A stretch of 64,000 nt of DNA from Thermobifida halotolerans (GTDB lineage Bacteria > Actinomycetota > Actinomycetes > Streptosporangiales > Streptosporangiaceae), in contig NZ_CP063196.1 in assembly GCF_003574835.2 (NCBI RefSeq), positions 806,001-870,000 on the forward strand. Reading direction: 5' to 3'. Position 1 is the first letter of the stretch, and each line of letters begins with the position of its first letter. Of the stretch, positions 1-8,360 are shown piece after piece. Below the pieces are notes generated by a model. The model made no database searches. It was not told the origin of the DNA and saw only the letters and a list, made by a program, of their open reading frames with translations. A program made the translations under genes and the position numbers.

Positions 1-58
1 GCTGGGGCGGCGCGCGGCCGTCTGAAACCGGACCGCCTCCGACCAGGGACACAGGGGA

Positions 59-64
59 TAGACT
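59..64 (+). promoter_or_regulatory. putative -10 element for the Spo0M gene
   Basis: TAGACT lies 34 bases before the ATG of the Spo0M gene and resembles actinobacterial -10 hexamers of the form TAGxxT. I could not find a convincing -35. This is an inference from the hexamer alone. Confidence 0.35.
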
Positions 65-98
65 CTTCGCCCCTCTTGTCCTTTTTGTGGAGGTTGGT

Positions 99-881
99 AT
101 GGCATTCAAGCGGCTGCTGGCCGGACTGGGCTTCGGCGGAGCCTCGGTGGAGACCGTCATGGAGGACGCCGTGGCCGTGCCCGGCGGAGTGCTGCGCGGC
201 CAGGTGCACATCGAGGGCGGAACAGTCGACCAGCAGGTCGAGGAGCTCACCGTGGGCCTGCAGACCCGGGTGGAGGTGGAGTCGGGCGACAACGAGTACT
301 CGCAGGACATGGAGTTCTGCCGCCAGCGGCTCGGCGGCGCGCTGCACCTGCACCCCGGAGCGCGCTACACCGTCCCCTTCGAACTGCGGGTCCCGTTCGA
401 GACCCCGGTGAACTGGTACCGGGGAACCGTCCTGCACCCGATGCGGCTGGGCGTCAACACGCGGTTGAGCGTGGCCGGCGCGATCGACCCCGGAGACCTC
501 GACCCGGTGCGGGTGGGGCCGCTGCCGTCCCAGCAGGCCGTGCTGGACGCGCTGGTCTCCCTGGGCTTCGTCGTCAAGCACACCGACATGGAGCGGGGAC
601 AGTTGCGCGGCACCCGGCAGCGGCTGCCGTTCTACCAGGAGATCGAGTTCCACGCGCCGAGCCGCTACCGCGGGCTCAACGACCTGGAACTGTCGTTCGC
701 GACCGACGAGCGCGGCGCGGACGTGGTGGTGGAACTGGACCGCAGGCCGGGACTGCTGGGCGAGCGGTCCGACTCCTACTTCGCGTTCTCCTTCGACCAC
801 GCCACCGCGGCCCACCAGGACTGGGCCGGCTACCTGCACGCCCAGATCGACGCGATCGCGGGGCGGCGCGGCTGGCTGTGA
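99..881 (+). CDS. Spo0M (SpoOM) family sporulation-control protein
   Basis: The 260-residue product matches the Spo0M family, arrestin-like beta-sandwich cytoplasmic proteins linked to sporulation control in Bacillus and found as orphans in actinomycetes. Visible family features are the N-terminal stretch ending KRLLAGLGFGGASVET, the phrase PGGVLRGQVHIEGG (about residues 28-41), and a long all-beta body with a central PFELRVPFETPVNWYRG segment. There is no signal peptide or membrane segment. I chose ATG at 99 because GGAGG sits at 89-93; an in-frame GTG at 87 overlaps that ribosome site and is unlikely. The gene is monocistronic, with about 115 bases before the next gene. The role in this organism is inferred from the family only. 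Confidence 0.9.
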   Translation: MAFKRLLAGLGFGGASVETVMEDAVAVPGGVLRGQVHIEGGTVDQQVEELTVGLQTRVEVESGDNEYSQDMEFCRQRLGGALHLHPGARYTVPFELRVPFETPVNWYRGTVLHPMRLGVNTRLSVAGAIDPGDLDPVRVGPLPSQQAVLDALVSLGFVVKHTDMERGQLRGTRQRLPFYQEIEFHAPSRYRGLNDLELSFATDERGADVVVELDRRPGLLGERSDSYFAFSFDHATAAHQDWAGYLHAQIDAIAGRRGWL

Positions 882-995
882 CGTACCGTGAGCTTGCCCG
901 CAGGTAACGATCCGGTGCACAGTAGGGCTCGTTCGGATGACCGGGGAGGGCGGGGGGAGGCTCTCCGGCTTCTGTCGTGAGGAGTGGGAAGAGAT

Positions 996-2852
996 ATGCG
1001 CCAGTCACCGACCCCTGTTCCGCCGCCGCCGCGCCCCGAGGTGCTGGGCGAGTTGGCGTACCTGAGCGTCCAGCGCGACGGCGACGGCACGGTCCTCCAC
1101 CGCCCCGCCGAGGGGGGCTGGCGCGACGTGGACGCGACCGAGTTCCTGACCTCGGTCACCAGGCTGGCCAGGGGGCTGATCGCCGCGGGCGTCGGCCTCG
1201 GGGACCGGGTGCTCGTGGCCGCGCCGGGCGGCTACGAACGGACCCTGGTGGTGTTCGCGGTGTGGGCCGCGGGCGGAGTGGTGGTGGAGGTGCCGCCGAA
1301 CTGCTCCCCGGGACTGCTGCGGCGGGCGCTGCGGGACAGCCGTCCGGCCGTGGCGGTGCTGCGCGACCAGCGGCAGACGCGGGTCGCGGCGTCGCTCCAG
1401 CACGAACTGGTGGACCTGGGACGGGTCTGGACGGTGGACGACGCCGGACTGGAGGCGATCGCCAAGCCCGGGGCCTACATGGACGGCACGGCGGTGCGGT
1501 TCCGGGTGGAGGAGAGCACCGCCCAGGACACGGCGCTGATCCACTACACCGTCACGCCGCAGCGGCGGGTGCGGGGAGCGGTACTGACCCACCGCAACCT
1601 GCTGGCCGCGGCGGGAGCGGCGGTCGACCGGCTGGCCCCGGTGCTCGCGTCCATGCCGGCGGGGGCGGCCACCACGCTGCTGGGACCGCGGACGGGCGGG
1701 CTGGCGAGCTGCTCCGCGGTGGTGGCGGGCGTCCTGGCGGGCGTCCGGGTGGGGTTCGCCCACCCCGAGCAGGTCTTCGCCCACCAGGTCAGGGAGTTCG
1801 CGCCGACCCTGCTGGTGACCGACGCGGCTTTTCTGACCCGTGTCTACGAGGTGGAGCGGTCGCGGGCGCGGCAGGGCGGCTGGGACGGCGCCCAGGGGTT
1901 CGAGGCCGCCACCCGGCTGGCGGTGGACCTGGGACGGAAGAAGCGGCGGCCGTGGCAGCGGATGTCGCGCGCCATCTACGACTGGGCCTTCGCCCGGGTC
2001 AGGGATGCCCTGGGCGGCCAGGTGCGTGCGGCGGTGTGCGTTCCGGGCGGCCTGGAGCCGAGGCTGGCGTACTTCTACGAGGGGCTGGGCATCCCCGTGC
2101 TGGAGGGCTTCGGGCTGGCGCAGACCGGCGGGGTGGCGGCGCTGACCGTTCCGGGGCAGCCCCGGCCGGGCACCGTGGGGCCCGCGGTCGACGGTGTGGA
2201 GCTGAAGACCGCCGACGACGGCGAGGTGCTGGTGCGCGGTCCCGGGGTGTTCGCCGGATACCACAACGCCGTTCAGGAGGACACCCAGGTCCTGCCGGAC
2301 GGGTGGCTGGCCACGGGGCGGCTGGGAGAACTGGACGAGCAGGGGTACCTGACCGTGCGGGAGGCCGTGCCGCAGGTGCGGTCCGGCCGGGAGGCGGAGG
2401 TTCCGGCGGTCGGGGTCGTCACGGACGGGACGGCGCGGAGCGCGACGGCCGACTACGTCGACCTGGAGACGCAGTTGCTGGCGCACCCGCTGATCAGCCA
2501 GGTGATCGTGCTGGGCGAGGGACGCCCGTACGCGACCGCGCTGATCACGTTGAAGCGGGACCAGTTGGAGTACTGGCGGCTGATCAACAACCTGCCGCTG
2601 TCGACACCGCTGGAGCAGATCGCGCTGGCGCCGGAGGTGGGGGCCGAGATCCGCCGCGTGGTGGAGGAGGTCAACAACGGGGTGCCGCCGGAGCTGATGA
2701 TCCGTGCCTTCCACGTGCTGCCCGAGGAGTTCAGCCAGGCCAGCGGGCTGCTGCTGCCGTCGGGGCGGCTGCGCCGGGACGCGGTGCTGCGGGCGTTCGC
2801 CGACGAGATCGAGGCGCTGTACGCGCCCCCGTCGATCGAGGAGGGACGCTGA
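996..2852 (+). CDS. AMP-dependent acyl-CoA ligase-like protein, probably inactive
   Basis: The 618-residue protein has the overall layout of FadD15-type long-chain acyl-CoA ligases (ANL superfamily), including EGFGLAQTGG at the A5 position. The nucleotide-binding signatures are eroded. The A3 loop, normally TSGTTGxPKG, reads TVTPQRRVRGAV (about residues 185-196). The A7 motif, normally TGD, reads TGRLGELDEQGYL (about 439), losing the ribose-binding aspartate. The GRxKE hinge is absent, and the A10 catalytic lysine region reads SGRLRRD. This suggests a pseudoenzyme or an enzyme that no longer adenylates. The start is ATG at 996, with AGGAG at 980-984; GTG at 984 is the alternative. It may be co-transcribed with the SRPBCC gene 110 bases downstream, which could point to lipid binding or handling. 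Confidence 0.85.
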   Translation: MRQSPTPVPPPPRPEVLGELAYLSVQRDGDGTVLHRPAEGGWRDVDATEFLTSVTRLARGLIAAGVGLGDRVLVAAPGGYERTLVVFAVWAAGGVVVEVPPNCSPGLLRRALRDSRPAVAVLRDQRQTRVAASLQHELVDLGRVWTVDDAGLEAIAKPGAYMDGTAVRFRVEESTAQDTALIHYTVTPQRRVRGAVLTHRNLLAAAGAAVDRLAPVLASMPAGAATTLLGPRTGGLASCSAVVAGVLAGVRVGFAHPEQVFAHQVREFAPTLLVTDAAFLTRVYEVERSRARQGGWDGAQGFEAATRLAVDLGRKKRRPWQRMSRAIYDWAFARVRDALGGQVRAAVCVPGGLEPRLAYFYEGLGIPVLEGFGLAQTGGVAALTVPGQPRPGTVGPAVDGVELKTADDGEVLVRGPGVFAGYHNAVQEDTQVLPDGWLATGRLGELDEQGYLTVREAVPQVRSGREAEVPAVGVVTDGTARSATADYVDLETQLLAHPLISQVIVLGEGRPYATALITLKRDQLEYWRLINNLPLSTPLEQIALAPEVGAEIRRVVEEVNNGVPPELMIRAFHVLPEEFSQASGLLLPSGRLRRDAVLRAFADEIEALYAPPSIEEGR

Positions 2853-2962
2853 CGGCGCGACGCCGTGTGTGGACGCGGACCGCTCGGGTAGCGGCGTGGT
2901 CGGACAGGACCGCCGTCCGGCGGATCCGCGTCAACGCAGTCGATCAGAGAGGACGTCGCAGG

Positions 2963-3469
2963 ATGTCTCAGGTCATCGAAGCCGTCGAGGTCGACGTTCC
3001 GGTCCGGGCCGCCTACGACCAGTGGACCCGATTCGAGACGTTTCCGCGGTTCATGGAGGGTGTGGAACGGGTCGAGCAGCAGGACGACACGCGCACCCAC
3101 TGGGAGATCTCCATCGGGGGGCAGCGCCGCGAGTTCGACGCGGTGATCACCGAGCAGGTCCCGGACGAGCGTGTGGCGTGGAAGAGCGTGGACGGCACCA
3201 CCCACGCGGGCGTGGTGACCTTCCACCGCCTGGACCCGCAGCACACCCGGGTGACGCTGCAGATGGAGACCGCTCCCGAGGGGGTCGTGGAGCAGTTGGG
3301 CGACAAGCTCGGCGTGGTCAAGGCGCGGACCAAGGGCGACCTGAAGCGGTTCAAGCAGTTCATCGAGGACCGGGGCGCTCCCCCCGAGGGCGGCTGGCGC
3401 GGCGAGGTCCGTCCGGGGCAGGGCAAGGTCGCCGGGGACCGGCCCGAGTCTCCGGGGGAGACCAGGTAG
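2963..3469 (+). CDS. SRPBCC (polyketide cyclase/COQ10-like START) family protein
   Basis: The 168-residue cytoplasmic protein begins VIEAVEVDVPVRAAYDQWTR, followed by FPRFMEGVERVEQ and later GGQRREFDAVITEQVPDERVAWKS. This is the pattern of SRPBCC proteins of the Coq10/START type, helix-grip folds that bind hydrophobic ligands. The C-terminal 25 residues are charged and proline/glycine-rich, probably disordered. ATG at 2963 is preceded by a GCAGG ribosome site. The reading frame is open for a long way upstream, but that part is an out-of-frame shadow of the ligase-like gene. The ligand is unknown; the neighbouring ligase-like protein makes a fatty acyl or polyketide ligand conceivable, but that is speculation. 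Confidence 0.88.
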   Translation: MSQVIEAVEVDVPVRAAYDQWTRFETFPRFMEGVERVEQQDDTRTHWEISIGGQRREFDAVITEQVPDERVAWKSVDGTTHAGVVTFHRLDPQHTRVTLQMETAPEGVVEQLGDKLGVVKARTKGDLKRFKQFIEDRGAPPEGGWRGEVRPGQGKVAGDRPESPGETR

Positions 3470-3489
3470 CGGATCGCGCACCGATCGCG

Positions 3490-3529
3490 ACGGGGCCGGA
3501 AGGCGGTCGAGGACCGTACCCGGCCCCGT
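3490..3529 (+). terminator. hairpin terminator after the SRPBCC gene
   Basis: ACGGGGCCGG (3490-3499) pairs with CCGGCCCCGT (3520-3529), and the enclosed bases contain a further CGGTC/GACCG stem. The position 20 bases after the stop fits a Rho-independent-like actinobacterial terminator without a T tract. Confidence 0.6.
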
Positions 3530-3777
3530 GCCGTGCGTGCCGCGGGGCGTCGTTGCCGCCCCCCGGGCACGGGCGCGCCGGGCCCCCGTGGCACGGTGGC
3601 ACCGGCGATAAGAACAGCGTGTTTTCGGAAAGACTGCAAAGAGTAGGAAAGTGTGTGCGCTGCGATGTCATCCGTTGGCCACACATCGGCGACGCGCCGG
3701 AAAAAATCGGACGCTATAACGAATCGCCGGGGCGCGGCACTCCTGCCGCGTCGCAGAGCTGATTCAGGGGAGGCACC
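3530..3777. other. intergenic leader before the first GpgS gene
   Basis: After the hairpin ending at 3529 this 248-base stretch holds no gene. It is locally A+T-richer around 3600-3720, with runs such as GGAAAAAATC and TATAAC at 3714-3719. The latter could be a -10 hexamer for the GpgS gene, but I see no matching -35, so I make no firm promoter call. Confidence 0.4.
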
Positions 3778-4743
3778 GTGCTGCCAGAGGTAGAGGCATG
3801 GCTCGACCGGCGCACCAGCCGTGCGCAGGACTGGGACGCCGGCGTCCTTGCCGAGAACAAGCAGGGCCAGCGGATCACCGTGGTTCTTCCGGCCCGTAAC
3901 GAGAGCGCGACCGTCGGGACGATCGTGACCCGCATTCGTACCGCCCTGTGCGAGCAGGTCCCCCTGGTGGACGAAATCGTGGTCATCGACTCGCGCAGTA
4001 CCGACAACACCGCCGAAGTGGCAGCGCGGGCGGGCGCGACTGTGTACCACCAGGACGCGATCCGCCCCGATCTCCCGCCCGGAGAGGGCAAGGGCGAGGC
4101 CCTGTGGAAGTCGCTGTTCGTGGCGACCGGGGACATCCTCGTCTTCGTCGACGCCGACCTGCTGAGCTTCACCCCCGACTACGTGACGGGGCTGCTCGGC
4201 CCGCTGATCACCGACCCGGACGTGGCCTACGTCAAGGCCTGCTACGACCGCCCGCTCAAGGGCACCCCGGGACAGACGTACAACGGCGGACGGGTCACCG
4301 AACTGGTGGCGCGCCCGCTGCTCAACCAGTACTGGCCGCAGTTGGCGGGGTTCGTCCAACCCCTGTCGGGGGAGTACGCGGGCCGCGCCGACGTGCTGCG
4401 CCGCATGCCGTTCGTGTCCCACTACGGCGTGGAACTGGGGCTGCTCGTCGACCTGCTGGAGTCCGAGGGACTGGACGCGCTCGCCCAGGTGGACCTGGGG
4501 GTGCGCGAGCACACCAACCAGACCACCCCGGACCTGGGGGTGATGGCCGCGCAGATCCAGCACACCGCCCGCAGCCGCCTGCTGCGGTCGGGGCGCCTGG
4601 TGGAGACCGCTGGCGCCGCCACCACGCTCGTGCAGTACGTGCGCAGCGAGGCCGTCGACGGCGCGTACGTGCCGTACGCGCGGGAGACCGCCATCACCGA
4701 GCGGCCTCCGGCGGACAGCCTGGCCGAACCCGTGCTGATCTGA
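3778..4743 (+). CDS. gpgS: glucosyl-3-phosphoglycerate synthase (GT-A glycosyltransferase)
   Basis: The 321-residue protein is a GT-A fold, GT81-type enzyme that moves glucose from an NDP-glucose donor to 3-phosphoglycerate. This is the first step to glucosylglycerate and, in mycobacteria, to methylglucose lipopolysaccharides. Visible signatures are ITVVLPARNESATVG (donor-side loop), EIVVIDSRSTDNTAEVA, the phrase GKGEALWKSL, and the metal-binding DAD motif at residues 125-127. The C-terminal half carries GRVTELVARPLLN, QPLSGEYAGR and the catalytic-region YGVELGLLVD. The GTG start at 3778 is preceded by GGGGAGG. A second, diverged copy lies on the opposite strand at 5372-6361. The two-gene arrangement and specific acceptor are discussed in the findings. 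Confidence 0.9.
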   Translation: MLPEVEAWLDRRTSRAQDWDAGVLAENKQGQRITVVLPARNESATVGTIVTRIRTALCEQVPLVDEIVVIDSRSTDNTAEVAARAGATVYHQDAIRPDLPPGEGKGEALWKSLFVATGDILVFVDADLLSFTPDYVTGLLGPLITDPDVAYVKACYDRPLKGTPGQTYNGGRVTELVARPLLNQYWPQLAGFVQPLSGEYAGRADVLRRMPFVSHYGVELGLLVDLLESEGLDALAQVDLGVREHTNQTTPDLGVMAAQIQHTARSRLLRSGRLVETAGAATTLVQYVRSEAVDGAYVPYARETAITERPPADSLAEPVLI

Positions 4744-4778
4744 GAGGAGGCGCCCCGCGAGCCGGGGGCGCCGACCGC

Positions 4779-4813
4779 GTCGGGCCGTCTCCCCTTCCGG
4801 GAGGCGGCCCGAC
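4779..4813 (+). terminator. hairpin terminator after the first GpgS gene
   Basis: GTCGGGCCGTCTCCC (4779-4793) pairs with GGGAGGCGGCCCGAC (4799-4813), with one mismatch and a five-base loop, 36 bases after the stop codon of the upstream gene. Confidence 0.7.
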
Positions 4814-4921
4814 ACGCCTGCGGGGCGCCCCGCGGTCACCGCGGGTGAGATCCGGCACGGATCCGCCCGCGGCGGGCCCGTCGATTTCCGGTGTCAGGGG
4901 CGTAGCTGTGATGATTCAACG

Positions 4922-5353
4922 GTGTGGCGTTTACTGATCGGTGAACTGTACCCGGACGCGGAGTTCTTCGAGCCGGCCAAGGAGGCGCTGTTCTGGCGGA
5001 TCGAGGAGACCCTCGGCCTGCCCGTCCCTCTGGAGCTGGTGGAGCTGCTGCGTGAGACCAACGGGGTGTGGAACGAGTACGGCGACGCCGTGGTGTGGTC
5101 GGCCGAACGCATCGTCGAGGACAATCTCGCGATGCGTTCGGAGGCGGACTACCGGGAGCTGTACGCGCCCTTCGACGACCTGTTGTTCTTCGGGGACAGT
5201 GACATGGGGCCCCAGTTCGCCTACGTCCACACCGGATACGGCCCCGGCATCGTCGTGTGGGACCACGAGACCGACGAGCGCCGGCTCGCCGTGGTGTCCC
5301 TGCGCGACTACCTGGTGCGCTGCCTCACCCAGGGCAACGACTGGTTCCGCTGA
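4922..5353 (+). CDS. SMI1/KNR4-family protein
   Basis: The 143-residue acidic protein has the SMI1/KNR4 (SUKH) pattern: an N-terminal helix pair leading to PLELVELLRETNGVW (about residues 37-51), then FDDLLFFGDSDMGPQFAYV and GIVVWDHETDERRLAVVSLRDYL. In bacteria this fold often serves as an immunity protein to contact-dependent or polymorphic toxins, but many copies are orphans. No toxin gene is adjacent. The GTG at 4922 is the only plausible in-frame start and has no strong ribosome site. The gene sits between the two GpgS copies and converges with the second one, 18 bases separating the two stop codons. Confidence 0.8.
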   Translation: MWRLLIGELYPDAEFFEPAKEALFWRIEETLGLPVPLELVELLRETNGVWNEYGDAVVWSAERIVEDNLAMRSEADYRELYAPFDDLLFFGDSDMGPQFAYVHTGYGPGIVVWDHETDERRLAVVSLRDYLVRCLTQGNDWFR

Positions 5354-5371
5354 GCCGGACGCGGCACCGCC

Positions 5372-6361
5372 TCAGCGCAGCGGCTGCCGGGGCCGGGGCG
5401 CGGCGCCGCGCCCGCCCAGCACCCGGGACATGGGCGGGCGCTCGCTGACCCGCACCTCCCAGTCCAGCGACTCATAGCCGTCGGCGGTCTGGACGAACTG
5501 GGTGATGCCGCTGGAGGGAGGGTGCTCGGAGGTGACGATGCCGTGCCGGTGCATGCGCGACCACGCGGTGTCGAGGATCTGCCCCGACATGCGGCCCAGC
5601 GCCGCGGTGGACTGGTGGGAGTGCTCGCGGCAGCCCAGGTCGGTCTGGGCCATGCGGTCCACGCCCACCAGGTCGGCCAGGTCCACCAGCAGGGCGAACT
5701 CCACGCCGTAGCCGCACACGAAGGGCACCTCCTCCAGGGCCGTGCGCCGCCCGGCGTACTCCCCGGCCAGCGGCTGCACGAACCCCGACAGGTCGGGCCA
5801 GCACATGTTGAGCAGGGGGCGGGCCAGCAGTTCGGTCACCCGGCCGCCGTCGAACGGGTTGAAGGAGTCCTCCTGGCGCAGCGGTCGGCTGTAGCAGCCC
5901 TTGACGTAGGCCAGGTCCGGGTCGGCCAGCAGCGGACCGACGAGGCCGGTGACGAAGTGCGGACCGAAGTTGCGTATGTCGGAGTCGACGAAGACGACCA
6001 CGTCCCCGCTGGTGACGGCCAGCGACTTCCACAGCGCCTCGCCCTTGCCCCACAGCCCCGGCAGGTCGGGCAGGATGTCGTCCTGGGCGTGGACGGTGGC
6101 CCCCGCCCGCGCCGCCACCTTCGCGGTGTTGTCGGTGGAGCGCGAGTCGATCACGACGACCTCGTCGACGAGCGGCACGCGTTCGACGAGTGACTCCCGG
6201 ATGGCGGTGACGATCGACCCCACCGTCTCCTGCTCGTCCTTGGCGGGCAGGACGACGCTGATCGTGGTGTCCCCCTTGAGCGCCAGTGCGCGGGAGGCCG
6301 GCCAGTCCAGATGCGAGTTCATCCGGTGCGACAGCCACTGGCGGGTGCGGGTTGGCATCAT
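5372..6361 (-). CDS. second glucosyl-3-phosphoglycerate synthase-like glycosyltransferase
   Basis: The 329-residue protein is a paralogue of the gene at 3778-4743 and shares TISVVLPAKDEQETVGSIV, EVVVIDSRSTDNTAKVAARAG, GKGEALWKSL, GRVTELLARPLLN and QPLAGEYAGR. The metal-binding motif is DSD, as in mycobacterial GpgS, rather than the DAD of the first copy. I place the start at ATG 6361, preceded by GAGGAG; an open frame extends 28 codons further upstream without a ribosome site. The C-terminal 20 residues are arginine/proline-rich. It could use the same acceptor or a related phosphorylated one; sequence alone does not separate these. Confidence 0.88.
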   Translation of the reverse strand: MMPTRTRQWLSHRMNSHLDWPASRALALKGDTTISVVLPAKDEQETVGSIVTAIRESLVERVPLVDEVVVIDSRSTDNTAKVAARAGATVHAQDDILPDLPGLWGKGEALWKSLAVTSGDVVVFVDSDIRNFGPHFVTGLVGPLLADPDLAYVKGCYSRPLRQEDSFNPFDGGRVTELLARPLLNMCWPDLSGFVQPLAGEYAGRRTALEEVPFVCGYGVEFALLVDLADLVGVDRMAQTDLGCREHSHQSTAALGRMSGQILDTAWSRMHRHGIVTSEHPPSSGITQFVQTADGYESLDWEVRVSERPPMSRVLGGRGAAPRPRQPLR

Positions 6362-6521
6362 GGGCAACTCCTCACGGTTGCGGCAGGAGTCGGGCCGTCC
6401 GGCGGCTCCGGACGGGGGCACGAGAAGCCCCGGTGACATGCGCACTCTCCCTATCCAGGATTGCCCGGTATGAACATCGGAGTGCTGGTTTATCGTGGTC
6501 TGCTCCGCCGTTGCGCGGCGA

Positions 6522-6561
6522 CACGCCCGCCCGGGACCGGATCCGGTCCCGGGCGGGCGTG
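6522..6561 (-). terminator. 40-base perfect palindrome, terminator of the efflux gene
   Basis: The two 20-base arms (6522-6541 and 6542-6561) are perfectly complementary, with GGATCC at the centre. It lies 27 bases beyond the stop of the MFS gene on the minus strand, so it most likely forms its transcription terminator. A zero-base formal loop means the central bases stay unpaired in RNA. Confidence 0.7.
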
Positions 6562-6588
6562 GGTCGTCTCCGCTGCCGCGACGCGCGG

Positions 6589-7905
6589 TCAGGCGGTCCG
6601 CGGCGCCGCGGAGCGGTGGGCGTGTACCGCCCAGCCGACGAAGACCGCCGTGGCCGCGGCCGCGGTGGCCAGCATCACCGTAGACATGGACAGCAGGCTC
6701 GCCTCGCCGCCCTCGCCCATGCCGGTGGTCGCGGCCAGACCGCCGCCGATGGCGAACTGCAGCGCGCCCAGCAGAGCCGATCCGGTTCCGGCCACCGAGG
6801 CGGGCTGGCCCGCGATGGCCAGGGTCGTGGCGTTGGGGGAGATCAGGCCGGTGAAGAACATCATCGCGATCAGTGCGGCGGTGACCGAGACCAGGCCCGC
6901 CTGCCCGGAGACGGCCAGGCAGACCAGGGCCGCGACCGAGACCAGCGCGCCCAGCAGCCCCGCCAGCAGCCGCCGGGGGCCGTCCACCCGGCCGATCAGC
7001 ATCGCGTTGACCTGGTTGCCCACCACCATGCTCAGGGAGTTGACCCCGAAGATGACGCCGAACTGCTGGGGGGTGGCGCCGAACTCGCTCTCGGAGACGA
7101 AGGAGAACGCGGAGATGTAGGTGAAGGTCATCGCGAAGCTCAACGCCATGACCAGGGTCGGCCCCATGAAACGCGGGTCGAGCTGCAGGCGCAGCAGGAC
7201 GTTCGCCACCGAGCCGCGACGCCCCCCGGCGCGCTCGACGCGCCGCTCACGCGGCCGGGTCTCCGGCAGCGCGAAGTGGACGAGGGCCAGGTTCACCAGA
7301 CCGATGAGCGCCAGCACGCCGAACAGCAGCCGCCACGAACCCAGCAGCAGCAACTGGCTGCCCAGCATCGGGGCGAGCATCGGGGCCAGCCCGGTCAGCA
7401 TCGACAGGCGGGAGAAGAACCGGGCGCCGTCGTCGCCGTCGAAGACGTCGCGCACCACCGCGCGGGAGATCACCGCTCCCGCGGCACCGGACAGGCCCTG
7501 CAGCAGGCGCAGCACGCTCAGCGCCTCGACGCTGGGGGCCACGGCGCTCGCCAGCGAGGAGAGTGTGAACACGCCCACGCCGACCAGCAGCGGGACGCGC
7601 CGCCCCCAGCGGTCACTCAGGGGACCGATCACCAGTTGGCCCGCGGCCAGGCCGACCATGATCGCGGTCAGGGTCAGCTGCACCTGGGCCTCGGTGGCGC
7701 GCAGGTCGGCGGCGATGTCCGGGAACGCCGGCAGGTACAGGTCGGTGGCCAGCGAACTGGTGGCGGTCAGCAGGCCGAGTACGAAGACCAGCAGCGCCAC
7801 GGACCGCCGGGGACGGCCTCCGGGCGCGCGATCCGTGGCGGGACGGCGCGCGGCGGCGGGAGCGGCGGACTGGCGGGGACGCAGAAGAGTCAGGGACAAC
7901 TGCAT
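6589..7905 (-). CDS. Bcr/CflA-family MFS drug:H+ efflux transporter
   Basis: The 438-residue inner-membrane protein has 12 predicted hydrophobic segments. It shows Bcr/CflA signatures: LLTATSSLATDLYLPAFPDI in the first segment, the loop motif GQLVIGPLSDRWGRRVPLL, and LQGLSGAAGAVISRAVVRD (motif C region). Family members export chloramphenicol, bicyclomycin, sulfonamides and dipeptides; the substrate here cannot be read. The start is uncertain: ATG 7905 gives a 40-residue basic cytoplasmic tail before the first membrane helix, ATG 7953 adds 16 residues, and neither has a well-spaced ribosome site. It is divergent from the HAD-ATPase gene. An arginine-rich, polar linker precedes helix 7. Confidence 0.9.
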   Translation of the reverse strand: MQLSLTLLRPRQSAAPAAARRPATDRAPGGRPRRSVALLVFVLGLLTATSSLATDLYLPAFPDIAADLRATEAQVQLTLTAIMVGLAAGQLVIGPLSDRWGRRVPLLVGVGVFTLSSLASAVAPSVEALSVLRLLQGLSGAAGAVISRAVVRDVFDGDDGARFFSRLSMLTGLAPMLAPMLGSQLLLLGSWRLLFGVLALIGLVNLALVHFALPETRPRERRVERAGGRRGSVANVLLRLQLDPRFMGPTLVMALSFAMTFTYISAFSFVSESEFGATPQQFGVIFGVNSLSMVVGNQVNAMLIGRVDGPRRLLAGLLGALVSVAALVCLAVSGQAGLVSVTAALIAMMFFTGLISPNATTLAIAGQPASVAGTGSALLGALQFAIGGGLAATTGMGEGGEASLLSMSTVMLATAAAATAVFVGWAVHAHRSAAPRTA

Positions 7906-8360
7906 ACTCCGAGACGCGTCGAAGGCGGTCAGGGACGTGAGAGGGCGCGCCATAACACACGGGGAGGCGCGAGGAGGGGTCCGCTGGGGCTCGCTCGGGG
8001 ACGCCTGCGGCTTCCCCGCCGCCGTGCCCACACGGAGGCGGTTCCGTTGCGGAACCGAGTCCCGAAAGATGCCGGAACACGACCTTCGGGATACGCGCCT
8101 GACAACAACCCGGATCGGCGGCAATAATCCGGCGGAGTCCGCCTGTGCGGGCGTGACCTGACACACGCCGTGCGACCTGCGACAAGGCAGGCGGATTGGC
8201 TCTGTGAGAGGCGCCACTTCCGGGACTGCGAGGATTGACCGCGCCCCGGAGGGGGAACCGGGGCGGCTCCGGACGCCCCACCCCGAACGGGACGGCGCAG
8301 GCATGGCGGGCACGAATCGGGTCAGTGTCCTGCACGAGGCCCGATCCGGAGGAGGTGGGA
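7906..8360. other. divergent intergenic region with three inverted repeats
   Basis: This 455-base region separates the efflux gene (minus) from the HAD-ATPase gene (plus) and holds no convincing gene. Three short inverted repeats cluster in 92 bases: GTTCCG/CGGAAC (8041-8055), CCCGAA/TTCGGG (8061-8090) and CCGGAT/ATCCGG (8110-8132). They could be operator sites or a structured leader of the efflux mRNA. The ribosome site GGAGGAGGTGGG at 8348-8359 belongs to the plus-strand gene. Confidence 0.45.

Noticed and set aside
977-2960. Possible long N-terminal extension of the SRPBCC protein
   Set aside because: The upstream part is out of frame with the acyl-ligase-like gene on the same strand and lacks any domain. 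ATG 2963 with a ribosome site explains the gene.
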